Below, piece by piece: positions 32,103-38,810 of a stretch of 43,496 nucleotides of DNA (the first letter of the stretch is position 1; each line of letters begins with the position of its first letter). The translations under genes were made by a program, and so were the position numbers. The notes under the pieces were generated by a model. That model was not told the DNA's origin. It worked only from the letters and a program-made list of their open reading frames with translations, and did no database searches. Source of the stretch: CAYPCH01 sp964409165 (GTDB lineage Bacteria > Bacillota > Clostridia > Acetivibrionales > Acetivibrionaceae); assembly GCA_964409165.1 (NCBI GenBank), contig CAYPCH010000013.1, forward strand, positions 1 to 43,496, written 5' to 3'.

Positions 32103-32151
32103 AAATATTACACATTGAAGCGTGATGCTAAATATTTTTACGCTCAATATT
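32103..32151 (+). repeat. Dispersed hairpin element, copy G
   Basis: ACATTGAAGCGTGATGCTAAATATTTTTACGCTCAATATTGG. The stem has AGCGT / ACGCT where copy B has GTGCGAT / ATCGCAC, so both arms changed together, which argues that the paired structure is kept. It ends at the RBS of the ArsR-type gene. Confidence 0.6.
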
Positions 32152-32166
32152 GGAGGAGTATCAGAA

Positions 32167-32442
32167 GTGCAGGATTTTAAAATTTACAACGTCAAGGCCG
32201 AGAAGCTTAAGGCTTTGGCACATCCTCATAGGCTTTGCATAGTAAGAGGTTTGATAAATAACAGTTGCAATGTGTCTAAAATTCAGGAATGTCTGGAATT
32301 GCCGCAGTCAACCATTTCACAGCACCTTGCAAAGCTCAAGGCTGTAGGTATTATTGAAGGTGTCAGAAATGGTCTTGAGGTCTGTTATTCTGTGGTAGAT
32401 GAAGATGTTATAAATATTGTAAAACAATTTTTTAAGGATTAG
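32167..32442 (+). CDS. ArsR family winged-helix repressor
   Basis: A 91-residue protein. A GTG start at 32167 with GGAGG at 32151-32155; an upstream in-frame ATG lies inside the hairpin repeat and is rejected. ArsR-type winged helix: LKALAHPHRLCIVRGLI, recognition helix LPQSTISQHLAKLKAVGIIEG, wing RNGLEVCYSVV. It has Cys in RLCIV, NSCNVSKIQEC and EVCYS, but no ELCVC metal motif. ArsR members of the BigR/SqrR group sense persulfides by two cysteines; since it sits right behind a polysulfide-type enzyme, persulfide sensing is a reasonable but unproven guess. It probably regulates the gene before it. Confidence 0.85.
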   Translation: MQDFKIYNVKAEKLKALAHPHRLCIVRGLINNSCNVSKIQECLELPQSTISQHLAKLKAVGIIEGVRNGLEVCYSVVDEDVINIVKQFFKD

Positions 32443-32516
32443 AATGGGGAAAATATTTTTTAGGGATTGTGATATGTAGCAAAAGGATTAAATGAAAATG
32501 GAGAGGACAATACAGG

Positions 32517-33206
32517 ATGGACAAAAGAAAGATTGCCTCAATGATAGATCATGCAGTATTAAAGCCTGAAGCAACAGAGAAAGACTTGCAGACTGAGTGC
32601 GAAATTGCAGTGAAGTATAAGGTTGCCTCTGTATGCGTAAAGCCATCTCATGTTGCATATGCAACACGGCTCTTAAAAGATTCACAAGTTCTTGTGAGTA
32701 CAGTAATTGGCTTTCCACACGGTTCAACAACCACTGCATGCAAGGCTTTTGAAGCGAAGGAAGCTATAGAGAACGGAGCAAAAGAGCTTGATATGGTTAT
32801 AAACATAGGAAAGCTCAAGTCGGGTGACTATGATTATGTAAGAGAAGATATCAAAAAGGTTGCAACGGTTGCTCATGGAAGTGGCATAATAGTTAAAGCT
32901 ATTATTGAAACGGCTCTTTTGACTGAAGATTTGATAGCTGTGGCTTGCAGGCTTTCGGAAGAGGCGGGAGCAGATTATGTTAAGACATCTACAGGATTCA
33001 ATGGGAGAGGGGCTTCCATAAGGGATATAGAGATCATGAAAGCTTCAGTAACCCAACGGGTAAAAATAAAAGCTTCCGGGGGAATTAAAAATCTTGAGCA
33101 AGCTATAAAATTTGCCCAAATGGGCTGTTCAAGGCTTGGGACCAGCGGTACGGCAAGCATTGTCGGACGTGACATCAATGAGAATTCACAGAAGAATGAT
33201 TATTAA
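32517..33206 (+). CDS. deoC: Deoxyribose-phosphate aldolase
   Basis: A 229-residue class I aldolase. It has IDHAVLKPEATEKDL at the N-terminus, the Schiff-base Lys156 in YVKTSTGF, KASGGI and RLGTSGTASIV for phosphate binding. It cleaves 2-deoxyribose-5-phosphate into glyceraldehyde-3-phosphate and acetaldehyde in nucleoside salvage. GGAGAGG lies 11 bases before the ATG. The C-terminus ends at TAT TAA, and the MITE-like element begins right after the stop, so its 7-bp duplication overlaps this stop codon. No other nucleoside gene is close. Confidence 0.95.
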   Translation: MDKRKIASMIDHAVLKPEATEKDLQTECEIAVKYKVASVCVKPSHVAYATRLLKDSQVLVSTVIGFPHGSTTTACKAFEAKEAIENGAKELDMVINIGKLKSGDYDYVREDIKKVATVAHGSGIIVKAIIETALLTEDLIAVACRLSEEAGADYVKTSTGFNGRGASIRDIEIMKASVTQRVKIKASGGIKNLEQAIKFAQMGCSRLGTSGTASIVGRDINENSQKNDY

Positions 33207-33347
33207 CTCAACTTTCCCACAGTATTTATGGGCTCTTTGCCACTAACGTAGCATTGCTCACCGCGGTCAAAAAGTAAACTTTTTGACCTTAACTTGTGAG
33301 CAACCCAGAGCCTCAAAATACTATAAGTGGGAAAGTTGAGTTATTAA
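33200..33347. mobile_element. MITE-like palindromic element with 7-bp target duplication, copy 2
   Basis: The element is 33207-33340 (134 bp), the reverse-oriented relative of 4701-4833 with the same 14-bp termini and the same central hairpin GGTCAAAAAGT/ACTTTTTGACC. It is flanked by identical TTATTAA at 33200-33206 and 33341-33347. The two copies are nearly identical over their whole length, so recent spread is likely. The insertion adjoins the deoC stop codon (TAA at 33204-33206) without changing the protein. Confidence 0.87.
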
Positions 33348-33443
33348 GTGTTTATTTATTTTCAAGATTTAAATATATAGAATACTAAAACTACTGCCGG
33401 CATAAAAATAGCTATAAATAATAAATAGTGAGGTGTCCGGCTG

Positions 33444-34253
33444 ATGCGAAGGTATTTATGGATTGTTTCGGTGTGCATTATGATAATATCATTTTTTGTA
33501 GGGTGTTCATCTAATAAGTTAGGGCTTCTGGATGAGGAGTATTTTCCTGCAAGTAGCATTGCTTTATGTGAAGCGGATGCACAACTACTATCAGATAAAG
33601 TTCCGATACACTTGTATTTTGCAAATGAAGACTTTTCAAAGCTTAGGCTTGAAATAAGATACATACCGGCGAGTGAAGCAGATAATACATTGAATCATTT
33701 AGCTGAAATTATTGTAAATGAGCTTATAAAAGGACCAAAGATTGCTGGGCTTAAACCTGTGATTCCGACAGGTACAACGCTAAAATCAAAGATAAAGATA
33801 GATGGCGAAGTTGCAACAGTAGATTTTTCAAAGGAATTCAGGGATAATCATCCGGGAGGAATAGCGCAGGAAAAAATGACTATATACTCTATTGTAAATT
33901 CATTAACTGAGATTAAAGAAATAAATCAAGTAAAGTTTTTAATTGACGGAAAATCAAGTGCTGAATACAAAGGGGATTTCAGATTCAATAAGCCGTTTCC
34001 CAGAAGTACATCACTTATCAGCAGGAAGACTGAGTCTCAGGGAATAGAGTCACAAGAGAGTAAAGAAGTGTCTCCGGATTCAAAAGATAAAAAGGATGAT
34101 TCCAAGGATAGCTTCCAAAATGAGGGTGTAAAAACAGGTGCAAGTTTGCAGGAAGAAAGCGAAGATGCGTCAACAGAGGTTTCTGATGAATACGAGGAAA
34201 CCATGATGGAGTTTGAGGATGGCGCAAAGGAGACATATATAGATTTCGAATAG
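33444..34253 (+). CDS. GerMN domain lipoprotein with acidic tail
   Basis: A 269-residue protein. A signal peptide with lipobox FFVGC ends near residue 21. The middle (about 50-185) is a GerMN domain: IHLYFANEDFSKLRLEIRYI, LAEIIVNELIKGP, VIPTGTTLKSKIKIDGEVATVDFSKEF, VNSLTEIKEINQVKFLIDGK. The family occurs in sporulation/germination protein GerM and other envelope lipoproteins. The last 70 residues are a low-complexity Glu/Asp/Ser/Lys tail. GAGGTG lies before its ATG. It is upstream of an ECF sigma operon but separated from it by a perfect 26-bp inverted repeat, so it is probably its own transcript. Confidence 0.88.
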   Translation: MRRYLWIVSVCIMIISFFVGCSSNKLGLLDEEYFPASSIALCEADAQLLSDKVPIHLYFANEDFSKLRLEIRYIPASEADNTLNHLAEIIVNELIKGPKIAGLKPVIPTGTTLKSKIKIDGEVATVDFSKEFRDNHPGGIAQEKMTIYSIVNSLTEIKEINQVKFLIDGKSSAEYKGDFRFNKPFPRSTSLISRKTESQGIESQESKEVSPDSKDKKDDSKDSFQNEGVKTGASLQEESEDASTEVSDEYEETMMEFEDGAKETYIDFE

Positions 34254-34259
34254 ATTGGA

Positions 34260-34328
34260 AAGACATGGAGATGGTTCTCTTGTCTGAGAAATCAGACTGA
34301 ATAGACAAGAGAACCATCTCCATGTCTT
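34260..34328. repeat. Perfect 26-bp inverted repeat between GerMN and sigma factor genes
   Basis: The left arm is 34260-34285 and the right arm is 34303-34328, fully complementary over all 26 positions (begins AAGACATGGAGATGG). The 17-base loop overlaps an alternative small hairpin, GTCTGA-GAAA-TCAGAC (34282-34297), capped by a GNRA tetraloop. There is no direct T-run, but a T-rich AATTTTTG lies 9 bases away. It could be a terminator, a cruciform or part of a mobile element. Confidence 0.9.
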
Positions 34329-34397
34329 CGTGAAAATTTTTGAAGGGTTTTTAATTTATCCCTCGTCTATATATATGTGCGGGAAAGGAGGGGAGTA

Positions 34398-34961
34398 ATG
34401 GAACCTGATGAACTGATAATAAAGAGCATATTAAACGGAGACCAGAATAGTTTTTCCAAGCTGGTCGAAAAATACCAGAGCCTTGTTTATGCAATATGTT
34501 TGAATATAACCGGACACAGGCAGGAAGCAGAGAATCTCGCTCAAGAGACCTTTATTCAGGTGTACCGCTCCCTTCCAAGGTATGAGTTTAAAGGTTTCAA
34601 AACATGGATAGGAAGAATTGCAACCAACAAATCAATTGATTGGAAAAGGAAAAAGAAGAAAGAGGAGGAAGCGCAAATTATTTATCTTCAAGATATTCCT
34701 GAGGTTGGAAATGACGATTTTAACGTACAGGAGCAGCTTATCAGTAAGGAAGCACGTATCAAGCTACTTAAAATATGTGATAATTTGCCTCAAAAATACG
34801 GTTTGGTTATAAGAAAATACTACATCCAGTCAAAGACCTACAGTCAAATATCCGAAGAAGAAGGCATAAGCATAAGAGCGGTTGAGACAAGGCTTTATAG
34901 GGCAAGGCAGGAAATCAGGAAAAAGTGGGAGGAGGAAGAAAAATATGGAGCATTTAAATAA
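34398..34961 (+). CDS. ECF-type RNA polymerase sigma factor
   Basis: A 187-residue protein. Start at 34398 with AAAGGAGGGG; the frame continues upstream without RBS. Region 2 is LVEKYQSLVYAICLNITGHRQEAENLAQETFIQVYRSLPRY with GFKTWIGRIATNKSIDWKR (region 2.4). After a lysine/glutamate-rich linker, region 4 is LPQKYGLVIRKYYIQSKTYSQISEEEGISIRAVETRLYRARQEIRKK. This is a two-region ECF sigma. The next gene, overlapping by 17 bases, encodes a zinc-binding anti-sigma factor, so the pair is translationally coupled. Both probably control the envelope genes that follow. Confidence 0.95.
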   Translation: MEPDELIIKSILNGDQNSFSKLVEKYQSLVYAICLNITGHRQEAENLAQETFIQVYRSLPRYEFKGFKTWIGRIATNKSIDWKRKKKKEEEAQIIYLQDIPEVGNDDFNVQEQLISKEARIKLLKICDNLPQKYGLVIRKYYIQSKTYSQISEEEGISIRAVETRLYRARQEIRKKWEEEEKYGAFK

Positions 34962-35406
34962 CAAAGAGCTGAACGCTTATGTGAAAAAACACTGTGATGA
35001 GAATTTAAGGCTTAAGGCAGAAGAACACATATTCATTTGTGATGCGTGCCTTGCAGGATATATGAATGCTTTGGATGCTGTTACAAGTGAGTGTTGCGAG
35101 AAGCTTTCTTCCGATTTTAGCGACAGGGTAATGAATGAAATAAAAAAAGAAAAGATATTAAGAAAAAGCGTAAAAAAACAAAAGCTTATTCCTGATATTC
35201 TGATTTATTATACTGCTGCGGCCTGTATTACATTAATATTTATGGCAACAGGAGGTTTTCAGGCTATTTCGGCAGACGTATCTGATGCAACGGCAAGAAT
35301 AGCAGCCTCACCATCAAGTATTGAAGGGGCGGCTCGAAGCGGATGGACGGAGAGGCTTGTTGAGGATATGTCCGTGTTTTTTGATGGGTTAACCCTGAAG
35401 GATTAA
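34945..35406 (+). CDS. Zinc-binding anti-sigma factor (ZAS type)
   Basis: A 153-residue protein from the ATG at 34945, inside the sigma gene's end, with GGAGGAGG as RBS. The N-terminal cytoplasmic part has the H-x3-C-x2-C zinc motif (EEHIFICDACLAGY) and flanking helices that embrace the sigma factor. One TM helix (about 90-110, YYTAAACITLIFMATGG) leads to an outside domain of about 40 residues. Loss of binding after an envelope signal should free the sigma factor. Short extracellular part suggests regulated proteolysis or a partner among the downstream membrane proteins. Confidence 0.9.
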   Translation: MEHLNNKELNAYVKKHCDENLRLKAEEHIFICDACLAGYMNALDAVTSECCEKLSSDFSDRVMNEIKKEKILRKSVKKQKLIPDILIYYTAAACITLIFMATGGFQAISADVSDATARIAASPSSIEGAARSGWTERLVEDMSVFFDGLTLKD

Positions 35407-35463
35407 AAGATCAGTGCTTTAAAAAAGTGATTACGCATATATTGAAAAAGGAGTGTACAAGGG

Positions 35464-36408
35464 ATGACAAGAAAGAGCAAGTTTTTAACTTTCATTTTAT
35501 CGGCTGTTCCTGGGCTGGGGCATATATATATCGGCTTCAATATACGGGGAGGAATGTTTCTTTTTGCAGAGGTTGCCGTTTTGTTTATTATGTTTGGCTT
35601 GGGAGGATTTGACAGTGGTGGCAACTCTGGATTAGCGGCAATCCTTATTCCGGTAATATGGCTGGCATGCCTGGTTGACAGCATGATGTTAGTTGACAGG
35701 ATAAACAGGATTGTTCTTGGTGGAAACAATGAAGAGAGCATACAAAATCTTGAAATGGAGAAACAGAATAAAAAGGTAATTGCTATGGTTCTGTCAATAA
35801 TTCCTGGTGCCGGTCATATGTTTTTAGGGCTTCAAAGACAGGGGATTCAGCTAATGCTGATATTCTTTGCCAGTTTTTTTCTGACAGACTGGTTGGGGAT
35901 TGCCTTGTTTATGATAATTGTACCGGTAGTTTGGTTTTTCAGTTTGTTTGATGTTATGTATAAAGCATCGGGTATAGATATTCAAGAGGATAATGATGTT
36001 TTGCTGGTATCGTGGTTTAACTGCAAAAGTCCTTTTATACGTGATACAAGAAAGTTTTTGGCTTTTGTACTTATAGGTATTGGTGGGTATCTTCTTTTTG
36101 AAAAGATTATATTACAGGAAATATTGATAGACTTGAGAATAAGAAAATTTGTGCAGACAGGTATAGTGGCTCTGCTTTTTATTGCAGGAGGTGTCAGGCT
36201 ACTTATGGGAACTAATATTACGGAAGCTGTAGCAGAAGTAGAAGCAGCAGAGGCAGAAGTAGCAAAAGCAGCAGTAGAGGTAGAGGCAGAAGCAGCAGAA
36301 GCAGTAGCAGAGGCAGAAGCAGCAGAAGTAGAAGTAGAAGCGGAAGCGGCAAAAGCAGAAGAAGCAGCAAAGGTAGCAAAAGAAGAAACAGAAGAAGGAG
36401 AAGAATAA
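35464..36408 (+). CDS. TM2-like membrane protein with Ala/Glu/Val-rich repetitive tail
   Basis: A 314-residue protein. Two copies of a TM2-like unit (FILSAVPGLGHIYIGFNIRGG near residue 9 and LSIIPGAGHMFLGLQRQGIQ near 110) each start a pair of TM helices. A further pair of TM segments lies at about 195-215 and 225-245. The last 62 residues are almost only Ala, Glu, Val and Lys, giving a long charged helix or coiled coil. The DNA of this tail is purine-rich and built of near-repeated GAAGTAGCAGAA units, so its length may drift. RBS AAGGAG. It lies between the sigma/anti-sigma pair and the DUF4097 protein, thus likely in one envelope-stress operon. Confidence 0.8.
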   Translation: MTRKSKFLTFILSAVPGLGHIYIGFNIRGGMFLFAEVAVLFIMFGLGGFDSGGNSGLAAILIPVIWLACLVDSMMLVDRINRIVLGGNNEESIQNLEMEKQNKKVIAMVLSIIPGAGHMFLGLQRQGIQLMLIFFASFFLTDWLGIALFMIIVPVVWFFSLFDVMYKASGIDIQEDNDVLLVSWFNCKSPFIRDTRKFLAFVLIGIGGYLLFEKIILQEILIDLRIRKFVQTGIVALLFIAGGVRLLMGTNITEAVAEVEAAEAEVAKAAVEVEAEAAEAVAEAEAAEVEVEAEAAKAEEAAKVAKEETEEGEE

Positions 36409-36434
36409 TAAGAAGAAGAAGGAGAAGATAGACA

Positions 36435-37838
36435 ATGAGACAGTGGCGGGTAGGAACTTTTTCAATGGGGATAATACTAATTGCTTTAGGTGCAGTGATG
36501 CTTGTGTCCCAGCTAAAAGGAGTATCTGCATTTGCAATGATACTTAGATGGTGGCCTGTTATCCTTATAATGCTTGGCGTGGAAATACTGATTTACATAT
36601 TATTATCAAGACAGGAGCAACCTAAGGTAAAGTTTGATGTTTTCAGTATTTTGATTGTTGTTTTTATAATGATTTTCAGCATTGGAGCTTATTCGATTTC
36701 GGGAGCAATTTCGATGTTTAACGGAGGTTCTGTTTTCTTTGAAGGTTTCAATATTTATAAGTATCAGTCGAGATTCAAGAAAGAGTACACCATTGAGACA
36801 AAAGGAAGGGATAAACTTACTGTGGTAAATTCCTACGGAAACGTTGAAGTTATAAAAGGTGATTCTGAAAATATTGAAGTTGAGGCCAATATAACAATAA
36901 GGAATAATGACGAAGAATATGCAGCACAAATATCGGATTCAATTGTGGATATAACTGGAACAGATAGTATAAAGATAAGCACCAAATCGGCCCAGTACAT
37001 GAATGACAGGAACAAAGCAAACAATATAAGTGTTAACTACTTTATCAAGGTTCCTGAAAAAATGAATGTAAAAATTGATAACAAGTTTGCAGATGTATCC
37101 ATAGATGGAATACAGCTTTCAGCAGATGTGGAAAATCCACATGGGAACACAGTTGTTAAGGAGATAGGCGGAGATGTGAATATTGAGAGTTCTTTTGGAG
37201 ATGTCAGTGCTGAGAGTGTAACTGGAAAAGCGGACATAAATATGAAGCATGGCAGGATGAGCGTAAAGGGTATAGAAGGAGACCTTAATGCGATTAACTC
37301 ATTTGGGGATATTGTAATAAGTGATGTTAAGGGAAATGTAGTATTAAACAACTCAAATGGATATATTAAGGCAGGCAGAATAGAGGGAAACTTTATTGTA
37401 GAAAGCAAGTTTTGCAAAATGGATCTTTTTGATATAAAAGGGAATGCAGGAATTGAAGGAGGAAATGGAGATATATCCCTTGAAGGTGCAGGAGGAGATG
37501 TAAAAGTTGTAAACAGTTTTGGGAGAATTGATGTAATTAATGCAGTCAATAATATTGACTTAAAAGGAGGGAACGGAGATATTACCCTCAAGTCTGAAAG
37601 CAAAATTGGGAAGGATGTAAGTATAGACAATAAATTTGGAAACATCTATATCAATGTACCCAAAGACCAAAACGGGTATTTTGATTTGAAGACTTCTTTT
37701 GGCACAATAAAGAGTGAGTTTGATATGGAGGCGAAAAAGGAAGCTAACAAGGAAAGCTTTACAGGTACTGTGATTAGCGATGATGTCAAGTTTACTATAG
37801 ATAACGGAAATGGAGATATAATCATAGAAAAAAATTAA
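36435..37838 (+). CDS. Membrane-anchored DUF4097-type beta-solenoid protein
   Basis: A 467-residue protein. N-terminal region with three TM segments of the LiaF/DUF5668 style (MGIILIALGAVMLVSQ, WWPVILIMLGVEILIYILL, FSILIVVFIMIFSIGAYSI) then about 350 residues of a right-handed-solenoid-like repeat in which short motifs recur every 18-20 residues: NSYGNVEVIKGD, FADVSIDGIQ, GDVNIESSFGDVSAE, GNVVLNNSNGYIKAGRIEG, GDVKVVNSFGRIDV, NGDITLKSES. This is the DUF4097 (putative adhesin/LiaX-like) repeat. Repeats are outside. In Firmicutes such proteins often accompany envelope-stress sigma systems; role as sensor or scaffold is inferred. RBS AAGGAG. Confidence 0.85.
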   Translation: MRQWRVGTFSMGIILIALGAVMLVSQLKGVSAFAMILRWWPVILIMLGVEILIYILLSRQEQPKVKFDVFSILIVVFIMIFSIGAYSISGAISMFNGGSVFFEGFNIYKYQSRFKKEYTIETKGRDKLTVVNSYGNVEVIKGDSENIEVEANITIRNNDEEYAAQISDSIVDITGTDSIKISTKSAQYMNDRNKANNISVNYFIKVPEKMNVKIDNKFADVSIDGIQLSADVENPHGNTVVKEIGGDVNIESSFGDVSAESVTGKADINMKHGRMSVKGIEGDLNAINSFGDIVISDVKGNVVLNNSNGYIKAGRIEGNFIVESKFCKMDLFDIKGNAGIEGGNGDISLEGAGGDVKVVNSFGRIDVINAVNNIDLKGGNGDITLKSESKIGKDVSIDNKFGNIYINVPKDQNGYFDLKTSFGTIKSEFDMEAKKEANKESFTGTVISDDVKFTIDNGNGDIIIEKN

Positions 37839-37906
37839 AAAGGGATTAAAAAAGGATTAAAAAAGGATTAAATAAGTGTTAAAAAAGTATTAAAAAGGTG
37901 TTAAAA
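37831..37906 (+). repeat. AT-rich 12-bp tandem repeat after the DUF4097 gene
   Basis: Units of AAAAAAGGATTA (three near-perfect copies), then AAAAAAGTATTA, AAAAAGGTGTTA and similar decayed copies, about six units in all. It starts at the stop codon of the gene. It is probably a slippage product. Confidence 0.75.
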
Positions 37907-37940
37907 CTCAAGCAATATTATGCAAATTGACATTGAGGTA

Positions 37941-37994
37941 AGACTACTGACTGTAGTGTTTGCACTACGATTAGTAGTCTGTAAATTTTTTTTT
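37941..37994 (+). terminator. Strong terminator after the sigma operon
   Basis: AGACTACT (37941-37948) pairs with AGTAGTCT (37973-37980), with an inner TGTAGTG-TTTG-CACTAC stem and a nine-T run at 37986-37994. The arms also contain ACTAC-N5-GTAGT twice, recalling the BlaI-type operators at 4963, so an operator role is a second option. Confidence 0.8.
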
Positions 37995-38014
37995 GTTTAA
38001 AATATGACCGAGTA

Positions 38015-38043
38015 TTGCGTTTGATGTCAAAATGTTTTACAAT
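38015..38043 (+). promoter_or_regulatory. Candidate promoter of the MacB-like operon
   Basis: TTGCGT (38015-38020), a 17-base spacer and TACAAT (38038-38043). The ABC operon begins 50 bases further on. Confidence 0.45.
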
Positions 38044-38095
38044 AATGTAAAATGTGCATTATTTATAGGAGGTAAAACCGAACTTTAGTTCAGGT

Positions 38096-38797
38096 ATGAT
38101 AACTTCAAAGATGGAGCCGATAATTAGTATTTCCAATCTAAGTAAAATATACAGACTTGGCAGTGAAAAGGTTGTTGCCCTTGAAGAAATAAACCTCATG
38201 ATATCTAAAGGGGAATTTTGCTGTTTTCTTGGAACTTCCGGGTCTGGAAAGTCCACACTTTTAAATATGCTGGCTGGTCTTGAGAAACCTACAAGAGGAA
38301 CAGTTAGGATTAAGAATACAAGCATTGAGAAGCTCAATGAAAAGAAGCTTGCACAATTCCGTCAGCATAATATAGGGTTTATATTTCAGTCATATAATCT
38401 TATAAGCCATCTTGATGCAGTTGAAAATGTCAGCTTACCTCTTGTTTTTAAGGGCGTTTCGAAAAAGGAAAGAATTAAAAGGGCTGTTGAGATATTAAGG
38501 GCTGTGGGGCTGCCCCGGCACTTAAGGCACAAACCGACTCAAATGAGTGGAGGTCAGCAGCAGAGAGTGGGTATAGCAAGAGCATTTATATCAAATCCGG
38601 ATATTGTTTTTGCGGATGAGCCGACTGGAAATCTGGATTCAAAGACGTCCGCAGAGGTTATGGATCTTATGATATCCCTTTCAAAGGAAAAAGAAAGGAC
38701 ATTGGTTATGGTTACACACGATATAAATAATGCAAAAAGAGCTGACCGTATTATTCATATACTGGATGGAAGGGTAGAAAAAATTGAAGCAAAGTGA
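38096..38797 (+). CDS. ABC transporter ATPase, MacB/LolD-like
   Basis: A 233-residue ATPase. It has Walker A GTSGSGKSTLLN, Q-loop FQSYNLI, signature MSGGQQQRVGIARAF, Walker B IVFADEPTGNLDSKT and H-loop VTHDIN. It belongs to the MacB/LolD/FtsE family, which works with FtsX-type permeases for mechanotransmission or export rather than solute uptake. The start is uncertain: an AGGAGG at 38070 is too far from the ATG at 38096, and an alternative ATG at 38111 has none. It is the first gene of a three-gene operon with the surface protein and the permease. Confidence 0.92.
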   Translation: MITSKMEPIISISNLSKIYRLGSEKVVALEEINLMISKGEFCCFLGTSGSGKSTLLNMLAGLEKPTRGTVRIKNTSIEKLNEKKLAQFRQHNIGFIFQSYNLISHLDAVENVSLPLVFKGVSKKERIKRAVEILRAVGLPRHLRHKPTQMSGGQQQRVGIARAFISNPDIVFADEPTGNLDSKTSAEVMDLMISLSKEKERTLVMVTHDINNAKRADRIIHILDGRVEKIEAK

Positions 38798-38810
38798 TGG
38801 GGGAAAAATA

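Noticed and set aside
32122..32166. Upstream ATG as start of the ArsR gene
   Set aside because: It lies within the hairpin repeat and has no RBS. The GTG at 32167 has GGAGG at proper spacing and gives a normal ArsR length.
34260..34328. Perfect inverted repeat as a copy of the MITE
   Set aside because: The sequence is unrelated to CTCAACTTTCCCAC, and no target duplication flanks it.
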